From NCBI GenBank assembly GCA_002633005.1, contig NMRA01000005.1, positions 1,100,982 through 1,164,981 on the forward strand: a stretch of 64,000 nucleotides of DNA. The letters run 5' to 3'. Under the pieces are notes generated by a model. That model was not told the origin of the DNA. It searched no databases and saw only the letters and a list, made by a program, of their open reading frames with translations. The DNA is from Phoronis australis (Eukaryota; Phoronida; Phoronidae). Positions 11,490 through 22,973 of this stretch are shown piece after piece (within the stretch, counting starts at the first letter, position 1; each line of letters starts with the position of its first letter). A program made the translations under genes and the position numbers.

Positions 11490-14400
11490 CTGGCGAAAAA
11501 AGGTCAAATTGGCCTCCAAACTCCTTAGTTGTCAGTTTTTACTGCATCTGCTGCTTGATTAGTGCTAGGGCGCCACAAACGCTCAATCCGCGATCTCTTC
11601 CTGACCGCTCAGTCGAAGGCAGCTGTTGATTTTCCCACGTCAAAGTGTTTTGAGACAAGATGGTTTAACTAATAAATCCGTAGCCGAATTAATCCACTTA
11701 GCCACCATACATTAAAATTAATCTTTTATTTTCACCTCTCATGCGAATCTTTCTCCGATTGATCGCGCAGCGCTTCTGGTCTTTCTGGGCTTGGCTGGAA
11801 ACTATATCGCATTTCGCAGCGACTCGAATACCACTTTGGACTCAACGCTAGATTGCTCTACGGTACGATAAATCAGATACGCTTGTGCGGCCAACACAAT
11901 CTGCAAACAATGCGCGGTCATCTTACATAAATCCAAACCCACTGCTGCATTTCTGACTGTTTGAGTGGCGACAAAGAATTACCAATCGTCTTTAAATAGT
12001 GCAGCGTAAATATTTCCCAATAACCGAGGACGCTACTGGGTGTTAGGATTGAACACATAAATTACCAATTCAATAGTGGACAAACACAAACGCGAGAGCG
12101 CGAATTAACAGTTCTCTGCCGTTGGATTGTGTTTTTGCAAATATCGCCTGAACTTAAGTTAGACTGTTGATATATCACCATTGATTACGTAATGCATTCG
12201 ACGAAAGCTCAAATAGAGACTGGATCGGTTACGGAATGTAACAAAAACAGATAATTGGTGCAAGTTTACTTTTAAGTCCGGCGTATAATTCAAATTCCGT
12301 TTCCCTCAACTGCACTTTCGGTAGTTACAGCGTGCTTCGAAATAGGCGAGTCATTCCCTTTTTCGCATAGACACTCGTATATATAATCCTTGAAATTGTT
12401 TCAATCTTGGTTAGATAATCTTAGGAAAATTCGACAGAACTTTACATTTGACAAGTATTTTTCTCCATATCCGTAACAAACAGAGCAAACGTCTTTGACA
12501 ATCCTCCAAATTGTAATTCACGTCTGTTATTTTAGAGTACATGGAATATCCGTAAAAGTTTGATCAGGGACATTTATAAATATTACTGCGTGTGGCTTAT
12601 CGACGTTACATTATTCTCTCGGAAATGTCTTTTGGAACTGAAGCGCGAGTTTCAAATCTTAAACACTATTCCTTCAAAGTGACATTATCGGCGATTTTCT
12701 CAAAGCAGCCCAATCGCAATTTCAAACCGGGACTGAAACTTTTTGGTCGCAGACAAAGGCTTTGCTAACGAGCTGGGCAAGGGCAAATAAAATCGAACAT
12801 TTACGCTAACGGTCCGCTATATGCTATAGAAGTGCCTTCTGTAAAATTGATTTTTGACTCAGATCCGTTACTACTAAACTGGTATCAGCTTCGTCCTTAG
12901 TTAGAGGAGAAGTTATTTCTGGGCTTGGAAAAATCTGTTTCTGTGCTCTTGCTTGAGATCATGCAAAGCGTATAAGATAACCCGCCTTGACAAGTCATGC
13001 TACTCAGTTTCCTTTCAAGCAACGCCAAAATATCGACCTCCGCGACCACAGTTGCACGTAAATCTTCTCTAATCTAAGGAAAAGCCGAGACCATTTTCAT
13101 AACTGCTAAGTGTAGTGTTTTCTTATCTGAAGGGGCAGAGGCCTGATTGGAGGGCAGGTGTGACACTACACCAATTTTCTCGCTATTTCTCGTGTACAGT
13201 ACATGGACAGGTCATTCTTATCTCCGTTGGGAATTACTGTGCTGTTTGCCTTAGTCACATTTACTAATGTCCGGTAAAATCTCAAAATTTTCGATCAAAA
13301 ACAATTGCAAAACTAATGCCATTTTTTCTTCATACATCGTTGTGAATGCCTAAAGTTTTGCAGAATGTTTGATGGTAACCGTGGTACAAAACTTGAACAT
13401 CAAAATCATATAACTTGGCACTACGTGTATTTAATAGAAAAATGATACAATACAATTGCCCTTGTTGACCACATCGTGTTCGTTATTGGAGAAATTTTAC
13501 CGTACACAATTTATTTATTTTTGTTCTCACGCAACACGCGCCACCATGCAGAAGGTAAAGTCAAAATGACATTTTATGAACATCAAAAGACTGCACAGAA
13601 ACTGGTTTGAATAAGACCGCTTCACCTTTTATAAGTCAGTAACTCGACTTTTTAGTCAAAAATGGAACGGAAAACAAAGTTTTACAAACTGAGTGCTCCT
13701 GGTGGTCTCTCATATAGCCGGATTCGACGAAAGGTTTATTTTAAGGGTGCATTTCCTCTCTCTGTTTAGCTACCTAAAAACAAAAACAGAATTAGCCTTT
13801 TATGACCTAGCGTGATAGGATTTCATTTAATTACCAATAAGAATATCGAAACCATCAGCGACTCAAGAAAACGATCCGGAGTTAATTGGTTTTGGCCAAC
13901 CCTAAAGTAAGCACTTGGACGCATTGTGTGTACCTTGAGTTGCCGGCTCATTCGGGAGCCATTCAAGATCGTGGGATGCGTGTGATATTGCTTTAAACCT
14001 CAAAGCGCTTCGGTTAATAAGTCAACATTGGATTGACACTGAGCTAACCAGCGGCGAAGTGCCCCCTTGATATAATCCGTGCAGATATAAATGTTACTTT
14101 GGTTTTTGTGACGGATCCCATAGCACGCACTGGACAGTTTATTGATATGAGTTGGATATATTCTGGCACTTTGCATTAATGTCTCGCGGGTGGCTTTGAA
14201 GCTGACAGCTAATACACAACAGTCGGTCGGAGATGCTTAAAGCAAAACTGTCCCGACTTGTTACAATGCAGTATTATTTCACACCACCCTCTGCAGGAAT
14301 TCGAGTGACCATCTTGGCAAGAGAAGAGTTCGTGTCTAACGTCTACCAATAGGGTTCAATTGCCAATTGAAAAATGACACGTGCAGGGCAGAGTGTTTGT

Positions 14401-14814
14401 TTTGAAAGCTTTCGACAAGCCGATAGCGTGATCCATGACGTGGCCGAATTAGCCAGCAATATTCGCTTATTATGTGCTTTGTCCCACGGTTTTTCACCCT
14501 GCGGTCTTCGGCTGTTGAGAATGTTGCAGAATAGACAAGCGCTGGTCGATATTCGATAAGCCACTGTCCGGAGAATTCGGTCCGGGTGTGAGAAGCTACA
14601 TAAGCCAACCCACAAGCAACGAGCCTCGGTAAAGAAAGAACATCACTTTGGTGATGCACCGAAATAGTACCCCACTTGCGATATTGCCCAAGAACTGCCA
14701 GGCGGCTACTAACACAGGTGTGATATGTTGGCGAGTCGTTCGCGGATGGGAGAACTTGTCACGTCCAGTTTCCTACCACAGGATGCTTTTCCAGATTTGA
14801 TTCCTTACTAAATG
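11490..14814. other. Gene-free stretch upstream of the SLC6 exon
   Basis: It may hold the 5' UTR exon and promoter of the SLC6 gene, but no specific element can be defended. Short open frames at 14336-14659 have no recognisable content. A decayed repeat end, CATAGGCGGATTTAGGG, sits at about 14815-14831 and matches the style of ends seen at 16041-16199 and 28470-28495. Confidence 0.4.
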
Positions 14815-15432
14815 TCATAGGCGGATTTAGGGCCCTCCCCCTTGGCTGCCGCAAAAATACAGTAAATTTAAAACAGCAAGAGCGTAAGGAAATGTTGAGT
14901 TTATTAATTAACCCCGGTAATTAACATTATACGGCTGAAACAAGATTTAAATGTGTGCAGTTTCAGTATTTGGGGGGGGGTGTAAATTCGGAACACGGCG
15001 CAATCGTAACGGAACTATGGCTAAGTATAGGCTCTCCCGCGATATCTCAGGCGACCGGCTGTGGCGCTGGGCACTACAACTCCGTTTCCGTCGTCTGCTC
15101 CACTGTGCAATGAAGACAATTACTTCATTTTTTAACTTAAAAATGGAACCTTTGTGATGATGAAAAAAGAGAAGCTGCTGGTAAGATGTCAATTTTAATC
15201 GAAGCCTTAGTGAATCACTCAGAAACCCATAATTCTCTCTTTGTCATACCTTAACTTAAGACGATTTCCAAAGCAATCGCGTCATTATTGCCAACACAAA
15301 AAACGGATTTGGTCTTATGTGGGCAATTGAAGACTATTTTAAATACAACAAATTTGTTACGAACTTATTGCACAAAATATAAAACATGTAATAAGCATTA
15401 CAAAAAGAAGGTATCATTTTGAGGAGTAAATC

Positions 15433-15500
15433 GTGGTGGTGCAGTGGTAAAGCACGCGTCCTCTATCCGCCAGGTCGTGTGTTTCGAGTATGTGGCGTTT
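15433..15500 (+). repeat. tRNA-derived SINE-like head
   Basis: GGTGCAGTGGTAAAGCACG forms a good D-arm (GTGC pairs with GCAC) and fits an A-box. GTTTCGAGTATG about 30 bases later is a weak B-box. Long T runs follow at about 15520-15542, as in Pol III terminators. The anticodon arm is poor, so a SINE or tRNA pseudogene is more likely than a working tRNA. Confidence 0.35.
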
Positions 15501-15907
15501 GTAGTTTTTCCTGTTTGACACTTTTTTTTTTGCTTTTTTTTTCTTGGATAGTACTTCGGGAATCAAGGAAAATGCTTTTTAGAGGAAAAAACAGAAAAAA
15601 TCCCTGGGCGGGAGGGGGGGGCAAACTGTAACATATATAGGCATTGTATTAGCTACAATCACCAAGCCAGCTCTGTTAGTATTATCTGAAGAGAACCTAA
15701 TAAGGAGTTACTGTACATTAAAGAGTCATTGACCATTCAGAACCAGCATGCCACTGATTCTCTGAATATCATGCAGAGCTCAGTGACCCTGCAACTATGG
15801 TGATGACCAGCTACTGACTATATCCTATGTATCTCTCACTTCACTCTATGGATGTTACCTGAGCTGTATGTTGACACTTGTTGTCCTAAATTGTTGTAAA
15901 TATGATC

Positions 15908-15935
15908 CTGATGATGTCTAGTGAAAAGACGAAAC
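15908..15935 (+). ncRNA. Hammerhead-ribozyme-like core motif, probable retroelement remnant
   Basis: CTGATGA (15908-15914) is followed by a GTCT/AGAC hairpin and then GAAAC (15931-15935). This is the conserved CUGANGA, helix II, GAAA core of hammerhead ribozymes, with one extra base next to helix II. Penelope-like retroelements are known to carry such motifs. I could not find convincing helix I and III partners, so self-cleavage is uncertain. No Penelope reverse transcriptase is visible nearby. Confidence 0.3.
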
Positions 15936-16040
15936 GTTGAATTGAACATGAACTTTTTTATTTGTGCGGCGATCGTCCGTTTTTTAATCTTATTGTGGCC
16001 AAAAACTGATTTAGTTAACGAAATCATATTAGCCACTCGA

Positions 16041-16199
16041 CAGGGGCGGATCCAGGATTTTGAGTTGGGGGGCATGGCATTAGCCAAGATTTCGCCCGTC
16101 AGACATTCGCACCCCGAACTACCCAATGGAATCTGGGAGAATTTTAGGGGGGGCATGGCTCCCTTCCCCCCCCCCCCTTGCCCCTTAAATCCGACAATG
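16041..16199. mobile_element. Short non-autonomous DNA transposon, hAT-like ends (copy A)
   Basis: It begins CAGGGGCGGATCCAGGATTT and ends in the loosely inverted TTAAATCCGACAATG, about 159 bp, with a C-rich tract near the right end. The first 100 bases or so recur at 59453-59589. The CAGGGGCGGATCCAG-type end is common in animal hAT elements. No clean target duplication is seen. Confidence 0.45.
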
Positions 16200-16259
16200 C
16201 GATATTTGCTAGTTGACTTCTCTTCTTTATACACTCACACATTGCCAAAAGGTAACTGG

Positions 16260-17090
16260 CTGGTACATATTTTATTTTATTTATTTATTGTAATATTTAA
16301 AATGAGGGTGACCTCTTCAGTGATACCACTGCTTTCCAAGAGAGCCCTCAACAACTAAATACAAAACAGTAAAATAATACAATAAAGTTCTAAAACAATA
16401 TAAAACAATAATTAAATACATGTAACAAAGATACAATCAAAACAGATTGAGAATTCAGATAATGAAATAAATGACAAAGGATAATGAAAATCTGATTAAA
16501 TGAGAAGAAATTAATAAAGAGATGATACTAAATAGCGAGAGTATTTATGGTAATGAAAAATGGCGTAATTAAGACAGGTAAGGTGTAAGAATGATTAAGT
16601 AAATTACAGCCACTTTTTAAAATGAAGTTTGAAAGTATTAATTGAATCGCAGCGTTTAATTTCTGGGCTAACAGAGTTCCATATTGCAGCAGCAGCATAA
16701 ATAAAAGACCTCTTGCCGGTCTCGGTTTCAATTGTTTTAAAAGAAACATTACCACCAACGTGTAGAGTATACAGCATGACTGCTACTGAATTTGCGGCTG
16801 AGATATGCTGGAGCCAAGCCAATGATACGTCTGTACATGCAACAGACAGAGACATATTTATTTCTTTGTTTTACTTTCATAAATCCAAGCTTGGAGTACA
16901 AGTCGTCGACCCGGGTGTCCCTTGTTCTAGTACCCAGGATAGCCCTGGCGACTCTATTTTGGATTATTTGGACTTTGCTTACAAGTGTGTCGTTGGTATG
17001 CCCCCAAACCGGTAAATAATAATCGATGTGAGGCTGCGTAATTGAATGGTAATGTGTCTTACGACTGCAATGCATTGAAGAAAGACGTTC
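16260..17090 (-). mobile_element. 5'-truncated LINE (CR1/L2-like), reverse transcriptase C-terminus plus 3' UTR
   Basis: On the minus strand from 17075 the frame reads QPHIDYYLPVWGHTND, then VQIIQNRVARAILG. After a frameshift near 16790 it continues with FIYAAAAIWNSVSPEIK and FKLHFKKWL, ending at about 16604. These are the usual closing motifs of the reverse transcriptase ORF in CR1/L2-type non-LTR retrotransposons. The 3' UTR ends in GGTCACCCTCATTTTAAATA and an AATAAATAAATAAAATAAAA tail (about 16300-16262), as expected for a LINE 3' terminus. The 5' part is missing and the ORF is frameshifted, so it is dead. The exact clade is not certain. Confidence 0.75.
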
Positions 17091-18530
17091 GTGAAAGTCC
17101 AGCGAAAACCAGGCTAAATGTCCGTCGTTTTTCCTATTTTTTGGTCACAGCTTCGGCGAAGGGGGCACAACCCCTTCTATGTTGGCATAAAACTTCATAA
17201 TTTCAAAGGTGAAAACAGAAATCAATAATTAGAAATCAAAGTCTGACACGAACTTTCTCACGAGTTCCCTCTCACTGTCCTCGAACTTGACTGTCAAGAT
17301 GAAGGCTCAAAATTTTCACAAAATATATGACAGCAGTTTCGGAATAAATGATTTTTGATAGGAAAACAAAGACGTACTTTTAATGTAGCTCATAGGATAC
17401 GGAAACAGAATTTCTAGTTCCAAATGTCCTGGAAAGTTTTACGTCCCGCTTCGGACATTATCCGGTACATCTTTCTGCAATAAAAAGCACCCACAGCTGC
17501 ACCCACTGGGTGACTACAAACGCGCTGGTAACGTATTTCCGTGCGCATAAGATGCTCTAGTGCTCATCAAGAATTTTAAAAAATGGTTTCATAGCTAGAC
17601 TGAATCAACCCCTGACTATACGGTGAAGACCTCCAGCTCAAAATTATCAGTTTAGCAAATTAACAGCTAAATACTAACAGTTCTGCAAGTCGTCAAAATC
17701 GCTATAGGTGGCGGGGCTTGAAGACCATTTCGATCGACTATGGTTGCAAAAGTGTTCCCCCAAATAATCGATGCCGTTCATGTGCCATATTGAATGTATA
17801 CTTGCGTGCTTTCAGTAGCGCTAGGACGTACGCTAGTAGCTAGCTGAAATCTAGCCAGAATCACGTGTTCTCATTGAAAATACGCGGCAATATCTCACGT
17901 AATCTCGCGAAGTCTTGCCTTTTAGCGAGGTCCTAGCGTTACTGAACGGGAGGCTTGTTTTAAGGTAGGCCTACAAAATTCAATATACGCGTACAAAAAA
18001 TAAATTGCGCGCACAAATGTATTGATGAGTTAGGGTATCGTCCTTTTTATGTGTAAAAACTTTTGCGAATGCTGCGAATTAATTAAGCACATTTTTACAA
18101 AACGCATATGCTTACAACGATAGACATCATCATTAAGATGTCTATGCTTACAACCCTTTGGCGCTTCATTTCGGAGAAGTGGACCCCCCTTGCGCCAGGA
18201 GTGTCGGTGTTTCCAATGGCTAATCACGCGATGCTACCGAAACCTGTTGGCAATAATTGGGAGTTTCAAGTTGGCATGTGAAGGCATACAAGAAAATGCT
18301 ACATATTTTTGATGAATATGTAAATCGTTCATGTCCAATGTCTGCAAGTTGTTTATCATCTGAACAAGAGAAAAGAGACCCTTTTTACATGTGTTTGTGT
18401 TTCTCGTTTACATGAATAACTTCCTTGGTCCACTTGAACACCAAGGTTGGTGTGAAAACTTTATGTATGTGATTGTTGGAGCTTTGTATAATGAAATCAT
18501 GCACACCAGGCTAATTCAATTTCAAGTATC
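17091..18530. other. Gene-free stretch between the LINE and the IQUB 3' end
   Basis: No coding exon found. It holds MITE copy 1 (17813-17944) and a small perfect hairpin, TAGACATC with GATGTCTA, at 18121-18144. Confidence 0.45.
17813..17944. mobile_element. 132-bp MITE, copy 1 (CAGTA-CGCTAGGAC inverted ends)
   Basis: The ends CAGTAGCGCTAGGAC and GTCCTAGCGTTACTG form a 15-bp inverted repeat with one mismatch. A closely related copy of nearly identical length lies at 48690-48822 inside a DNAH12 intron. Shared flanks (GCGTGC before, GGGAGGCT after) suggest the true ends extend a few bases further. The interior shares the run CAATATCTCACGTAATCTCG. There is no coding capacity. Confidence 0.6.
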
Positions 18531-18536
18531 TTTATT
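18531..18536 (-). terminator. Candidate polyadenylation signal of IQUB
   Basis: TTTATT on the plus strand is AATAAA on the minus strand, in context TGTAAATAAAGATAC, about 345 bases past the IQUB stop codon. It is the clearest hexamer in a suitable position and implies a 3' UTR of about 360 nt. Confidence 0.5.
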
Positions 18537-18877
18537 TACAAATTGACAACAATTTCAGTATACACAATAAAACTCATTTTTACAATACTTGACTGTGCAC
18601 TAAACAGTTTATACCACAAGAGTTAACTGTTGGGCAGAGACCTTTCAAGGACTATTTGTTTTCTACAACATAAAATAAATAAAATCTTCCAGTTATGCGT
18701 TTGAGATGTTATAAAAAGTTGTTCCAAAATATGGACTGCTCAGAAGAAAAAATTGATCTCCGTAGAATTTTCACAAACAAGTCCCCAAAAGAGCATCCAA
18801 GCACAGTTGATAACAAGCTGTACAAATAATATCCATTATCTACACTTTCCAGGAGAGTCAAGTAGCGCCACCTATCA

Positions 18878-19635
18878 TTATGACACAGCAGAGACTCTCG
18901 CCTGTGGCACAGATTGACCTTGAACTGTGGGTCCATTTTTCATATTTTTATCATTAATTTTCTTCCGCATGTGTTCCGCCATTCCCGGAAGTCGGGAAAA
19001 ATAGTTTCTTGCCAAAGTGTGCCTGTGCACACATTTTTGAATGAAGACTTCGCCATAACCCTAGAAAAGAAAAAATACATGTTAATAAACATATCTATGG
19101 TAGGCAATCAAAAAGTAATGAAAATGTTGAAAATCTAGCTGTGGGTGTTTATGCAAACGTAGGTATTAATCTGAATGGATAGGGTAATTATTATTCATAT
19201 CAACATTACCGTGACAACACTCTATAGGTGTTTATGCAAACATTGCTACCTGATTGGATAGGGTAATTATTATTCACATAAACATTACCGTGGCAACACT
19301 GTATAGGTGTTTATGCAAACATTGGTACCTGAATGAATAGGGTAATTATTATTCATATCAACATTGCCATGGCAACACTATAGGTGTTTATGCATAGTAG
19401 GTATTAACATAATTATTATTCAAATCAACATCACCATGACAACACTCACCTCGTCGACTTGCTCCAGTTTGGCGTGTGCTGACGCCTCTTCCTTGGTTAA
19501 CAGCACACAGTTCCACGGTGACCATTCCACGTGTTTATCCCACCTGACCAGCACAAGGTCATAGAGGTCATCCCAAGCACTGAGAGCTGATTGGCTGTTC
19601 CAAACATTCTCCACCAAATAGCGGAGATCAGTTTC
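18878..19635 (-). CDS. IQUB: IQUB coding exons 9-10: C-terminus
   Basis: Exon 9 (19635-19450) encodes [20 protein letters not shown] and [20 protein letters not shown], the most strongly conserved C-terminal block of the family. Exon 10 (19060-18878) follows a TCTTTTCTAG acceptor and reads [20 protein letters not shown] to a TAA stop. It has no long ATG-initiated open frame and is identified by homology to the human GYERSFIHKIKHKH segment. The donor of exon 9 sits at the edge of a minisatellite (19140-19450). Confidence 0.88.
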
Positions 19636-22600
19636 CTGCACGGAAGGAAAAAGGAATGCATAACGAATCAATGCATAACAACTGACGTGTTGATCTTCAA
19701 TCACAGTAATGGTGAAAAGTTTGTGATCAATACCAATGAAAAATGGAAACACGACAAAACGGTCGCTTTCCCCCTGACAGCAAAGAGCAGCGAATAGTCA
19801 AGTGACATCTTTTGACAGGCAGTATCTCGTAAGGCTGACTATGTCAACTGGGTCATTTTGTTCTGATAAGTACAGGCTATTAACAGGTTTTGCCTGAGCT
19901 TGCAAATAAAACAACTATCACCAACAGCATGGTGAGTCAATCGGTAACACTATTGGATCTGTAATGAATCTAATAGCAAACCACAACATAAGAATTTAGA
20001 ACAGACACATTGGGTTCACAAAGTAAGTGTGTAATAGACTACTTAGTTCTCAATTCTTTACCTGAAGTAGGAAGGCAATCTGTGAATCATCACCAAATGC
20101 TTGCTCAGACAGTCGCAGAGCCTTGAGCATGTATCTGTATGTGCTGAGGTCTTGGCGACCGCGTGCGTCATTATCAAGTTTGAGGCAGGAGCGGCACTTG
20201 CCAACGGTGCGAGAGTTGGACGAAAGCGCGAACTCAGTCGACGGCAGGTACTTGTTGCAGCTGGCGCAGAAGTAGATGTTCTTGCGCAGCTTGGATGCAT
20301 CCTGGGGCACCTGTAAAAGTAAAATTAAGGCATTAGAAATACAACGTAAACAAAGTATGTGTAAGTTTTTGAAAGACAGTAAAACAAAGCAAAGCCAAAC
20401 ATTTCCTAAATAATAAAAACTGTTTACCAGAAATCTTACTATTCAAAATTTTCCACTGATATAACACATACCAATGCAAAAATTACAAATGTAATTGATT
20501 TTTTCAGGGAATCTCGGATAGACTGCAAAAAAACTTGCTTTATTAGATTTAAAATACATGTTATTCAATAGTAGGCATTGTTTGCCAGCAACCCCTCATG
20601 TACGCAGACAGTATTTTTCATTAAAAAGGACTGACAGATATTCCGTGAGTTTGAAATAGTGTCCATTCTTTGAAGAATTGTCAAATATACCACAAGTTTG
20701 AGAGAGTGTTCATTAAAATTGTGAACAGACAACACCGCCGTGGATTTAACCAATCCCGTACATTGAATAATTCAATGGAAATTTGTAGACGGCTTCATAA
20801 CTGAAATCCTCAACATAAATTTCCAGACAAAGTTAAGCAACAGTTGCTGTTAACTGCAAATGTTTAGAATATTCCTGTCATTAGAAACTAAAAACAAAGT
20901 ATTACCTTGAGCAATCTGGCTGCCTCTGGGTTAAATGTGGGCGTCTTGATGTACTGTAGAAACAGTGTGGATATTCTCTTCCTCAACCCATCTAGGTTAC
21001 CTTCTTTAACACCTCTCATCAGAAGGTCCGCCTCCCTGTCAATCAACTCGATGATTTCCTGGGTGAGCTTGCAGTCATGCTCCTTTGAAAAAATACATCC
21101 AGTCAGTTAAAAATAAACCATAAATAATTAAGAAAAGTCTTACCTACAACTACAGCTAAATAATTTTTATCTTTACCAGGTTTCAAAAGCACTTCTTAGG
21201 TACGGTATATGAAAATTTCCATAGTTTTATCTAAAAACCCCATGCAGTGCCAATGAGCAAATATTCCTTATTACACATGATAACACCACAGACCAATAGC
21301 AGTTCACGCACAGTTTCAGTGGGAAGATTTACTGCTGATGCACTGCAAGACCACAGTCACTCTTTTTAGGATCAAAGGTCAATGTTTCAACTACAGAGGC
21401 CAACTATGGGCATCCACTTGGATCAGCCAACCATAGTTAATGAAATGAAAATGGTCTCGTTTTGTAGCATCAACTTACCTTGACGGTATGTTTCAGTGTC
21501 AACAGTACATCCAGTCTCTCGTCCTGTGTCAAGTACTTCATATTGATACTGTTGTAAATCTCCATCAGTTCCCTCGCCCGCACTGTGTACGGGGTGTCCA
21601 TCTCAGTAGTGTTACCATCAGGACCCTTCCACTTCTTGGGAGCTGCCGCCTGAAAACAAGAAATATTGCTAGATAACAACAGCGTAGGTATTTGTATTTT
21701 ATGGTTGTCCTCACATGAGAGTCTCATGGGGTGCTAAGCGATCAGTTTCATAGTAGCGTGATCGGGTATATTTTTGAGAAACAATATGTTTAGAATTTCC
21801 ACCAGAGTCACTACCTCTCCAGTTTTCAACATGATGGACAACTAAGATTCAATTTTCGATGACCACATAGTCGAGAACTAATTACTTAAGACATTATCGT
21901 GAAGAACAGAGTAAATTATGCGCTCAACACTTTTTGCCAGTTAGTGAGCAATGTTCAAAACAATCACTAAGCATTCTTAACATTCAGTGTTTCATCTACA
22001 ACTTACACAGAAGTGATCATATTAAGTAAATCTTACACATCCAATGTGAAGGTAGCCCCCAACAAAAATGGCGTGTTCTCTATACCCCAAATTGTACCCT
22101 TCATCTTTTCAAAAGACAGTATGTTGAAGCCTATATTGTAAAACATCCCACAGTACCAAAGGCAAATACATTATGTGTTGCCCTGTACCCACCTTCTCCA
22201 AAAATGACTGTACGTTAGAGCCTTTGTTCTCGTTCTCAGCTTCAATCTTGTGCCGGCCAATGGACGCAATGAGCTGCGTCTCCTGCTCCAGCAGTTGGCA
22301 TAATGCTGCCTTCCTCTCCGCCCCCGTCAGTGATTGGTTGATCTTGTCTAGCTCTTCCTGCCTCCATTCTGAAATTTACGGACATTTTGGTTGATGTTGA
22401 GACTTAGGGTACGAGCACAGTGCAAGTAATGCTGTGATACTTTATCAAACTTACAGCAAAACAACGGTGCACCATAACTAAACAACAAAACACTTCAGCC
22501 TGCTGACCAGTTACAACAACTACGCCAGCAGTCAACCCCGCCACGGATTCAGGTCTTATACAGAGCTTTTCAGGAATCAATATTGCTTTAAAAATATAAT

Positions 22601-22939
22601 GCTGATTATAAAATAACAATTCAACCACTAATAGTAAGGAAAATATGTTTCAGCAACATCGAATGAAAACAAATTGTCCAACTATGAGGGGAGTTACATT
22701 AATTTGAAGAGTGAACCAGCAAAGTGCGTTCTGCTTGTAAACTGCTTTCTGGAGAAACTTGACACCCCAGACAGAAATTGTGTAACCAAAAGCAGTTCTT
22801 CAGGCCTCAGGAGAAAACTTGGTTATGGTTTTCCTGATTTACTCATTTCCATTGCGTGTAAACTAGATCAAAGTCCTGACTCAGAGTTTATTCACCATTC
22901 AAACTCTCAGCAAATTCACAACAGTGATGATGATGATAA

Positions 22940-22973
<34 letters not shown>

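Noticed and set aside
19140-19450. Spaced tandem units considered as a CRISPR array
   Set aside because: This is a eukaryotic intron, the units are diverged copies of one roughly 80-bp sequence with no unique spacers, and no cas genes are present.
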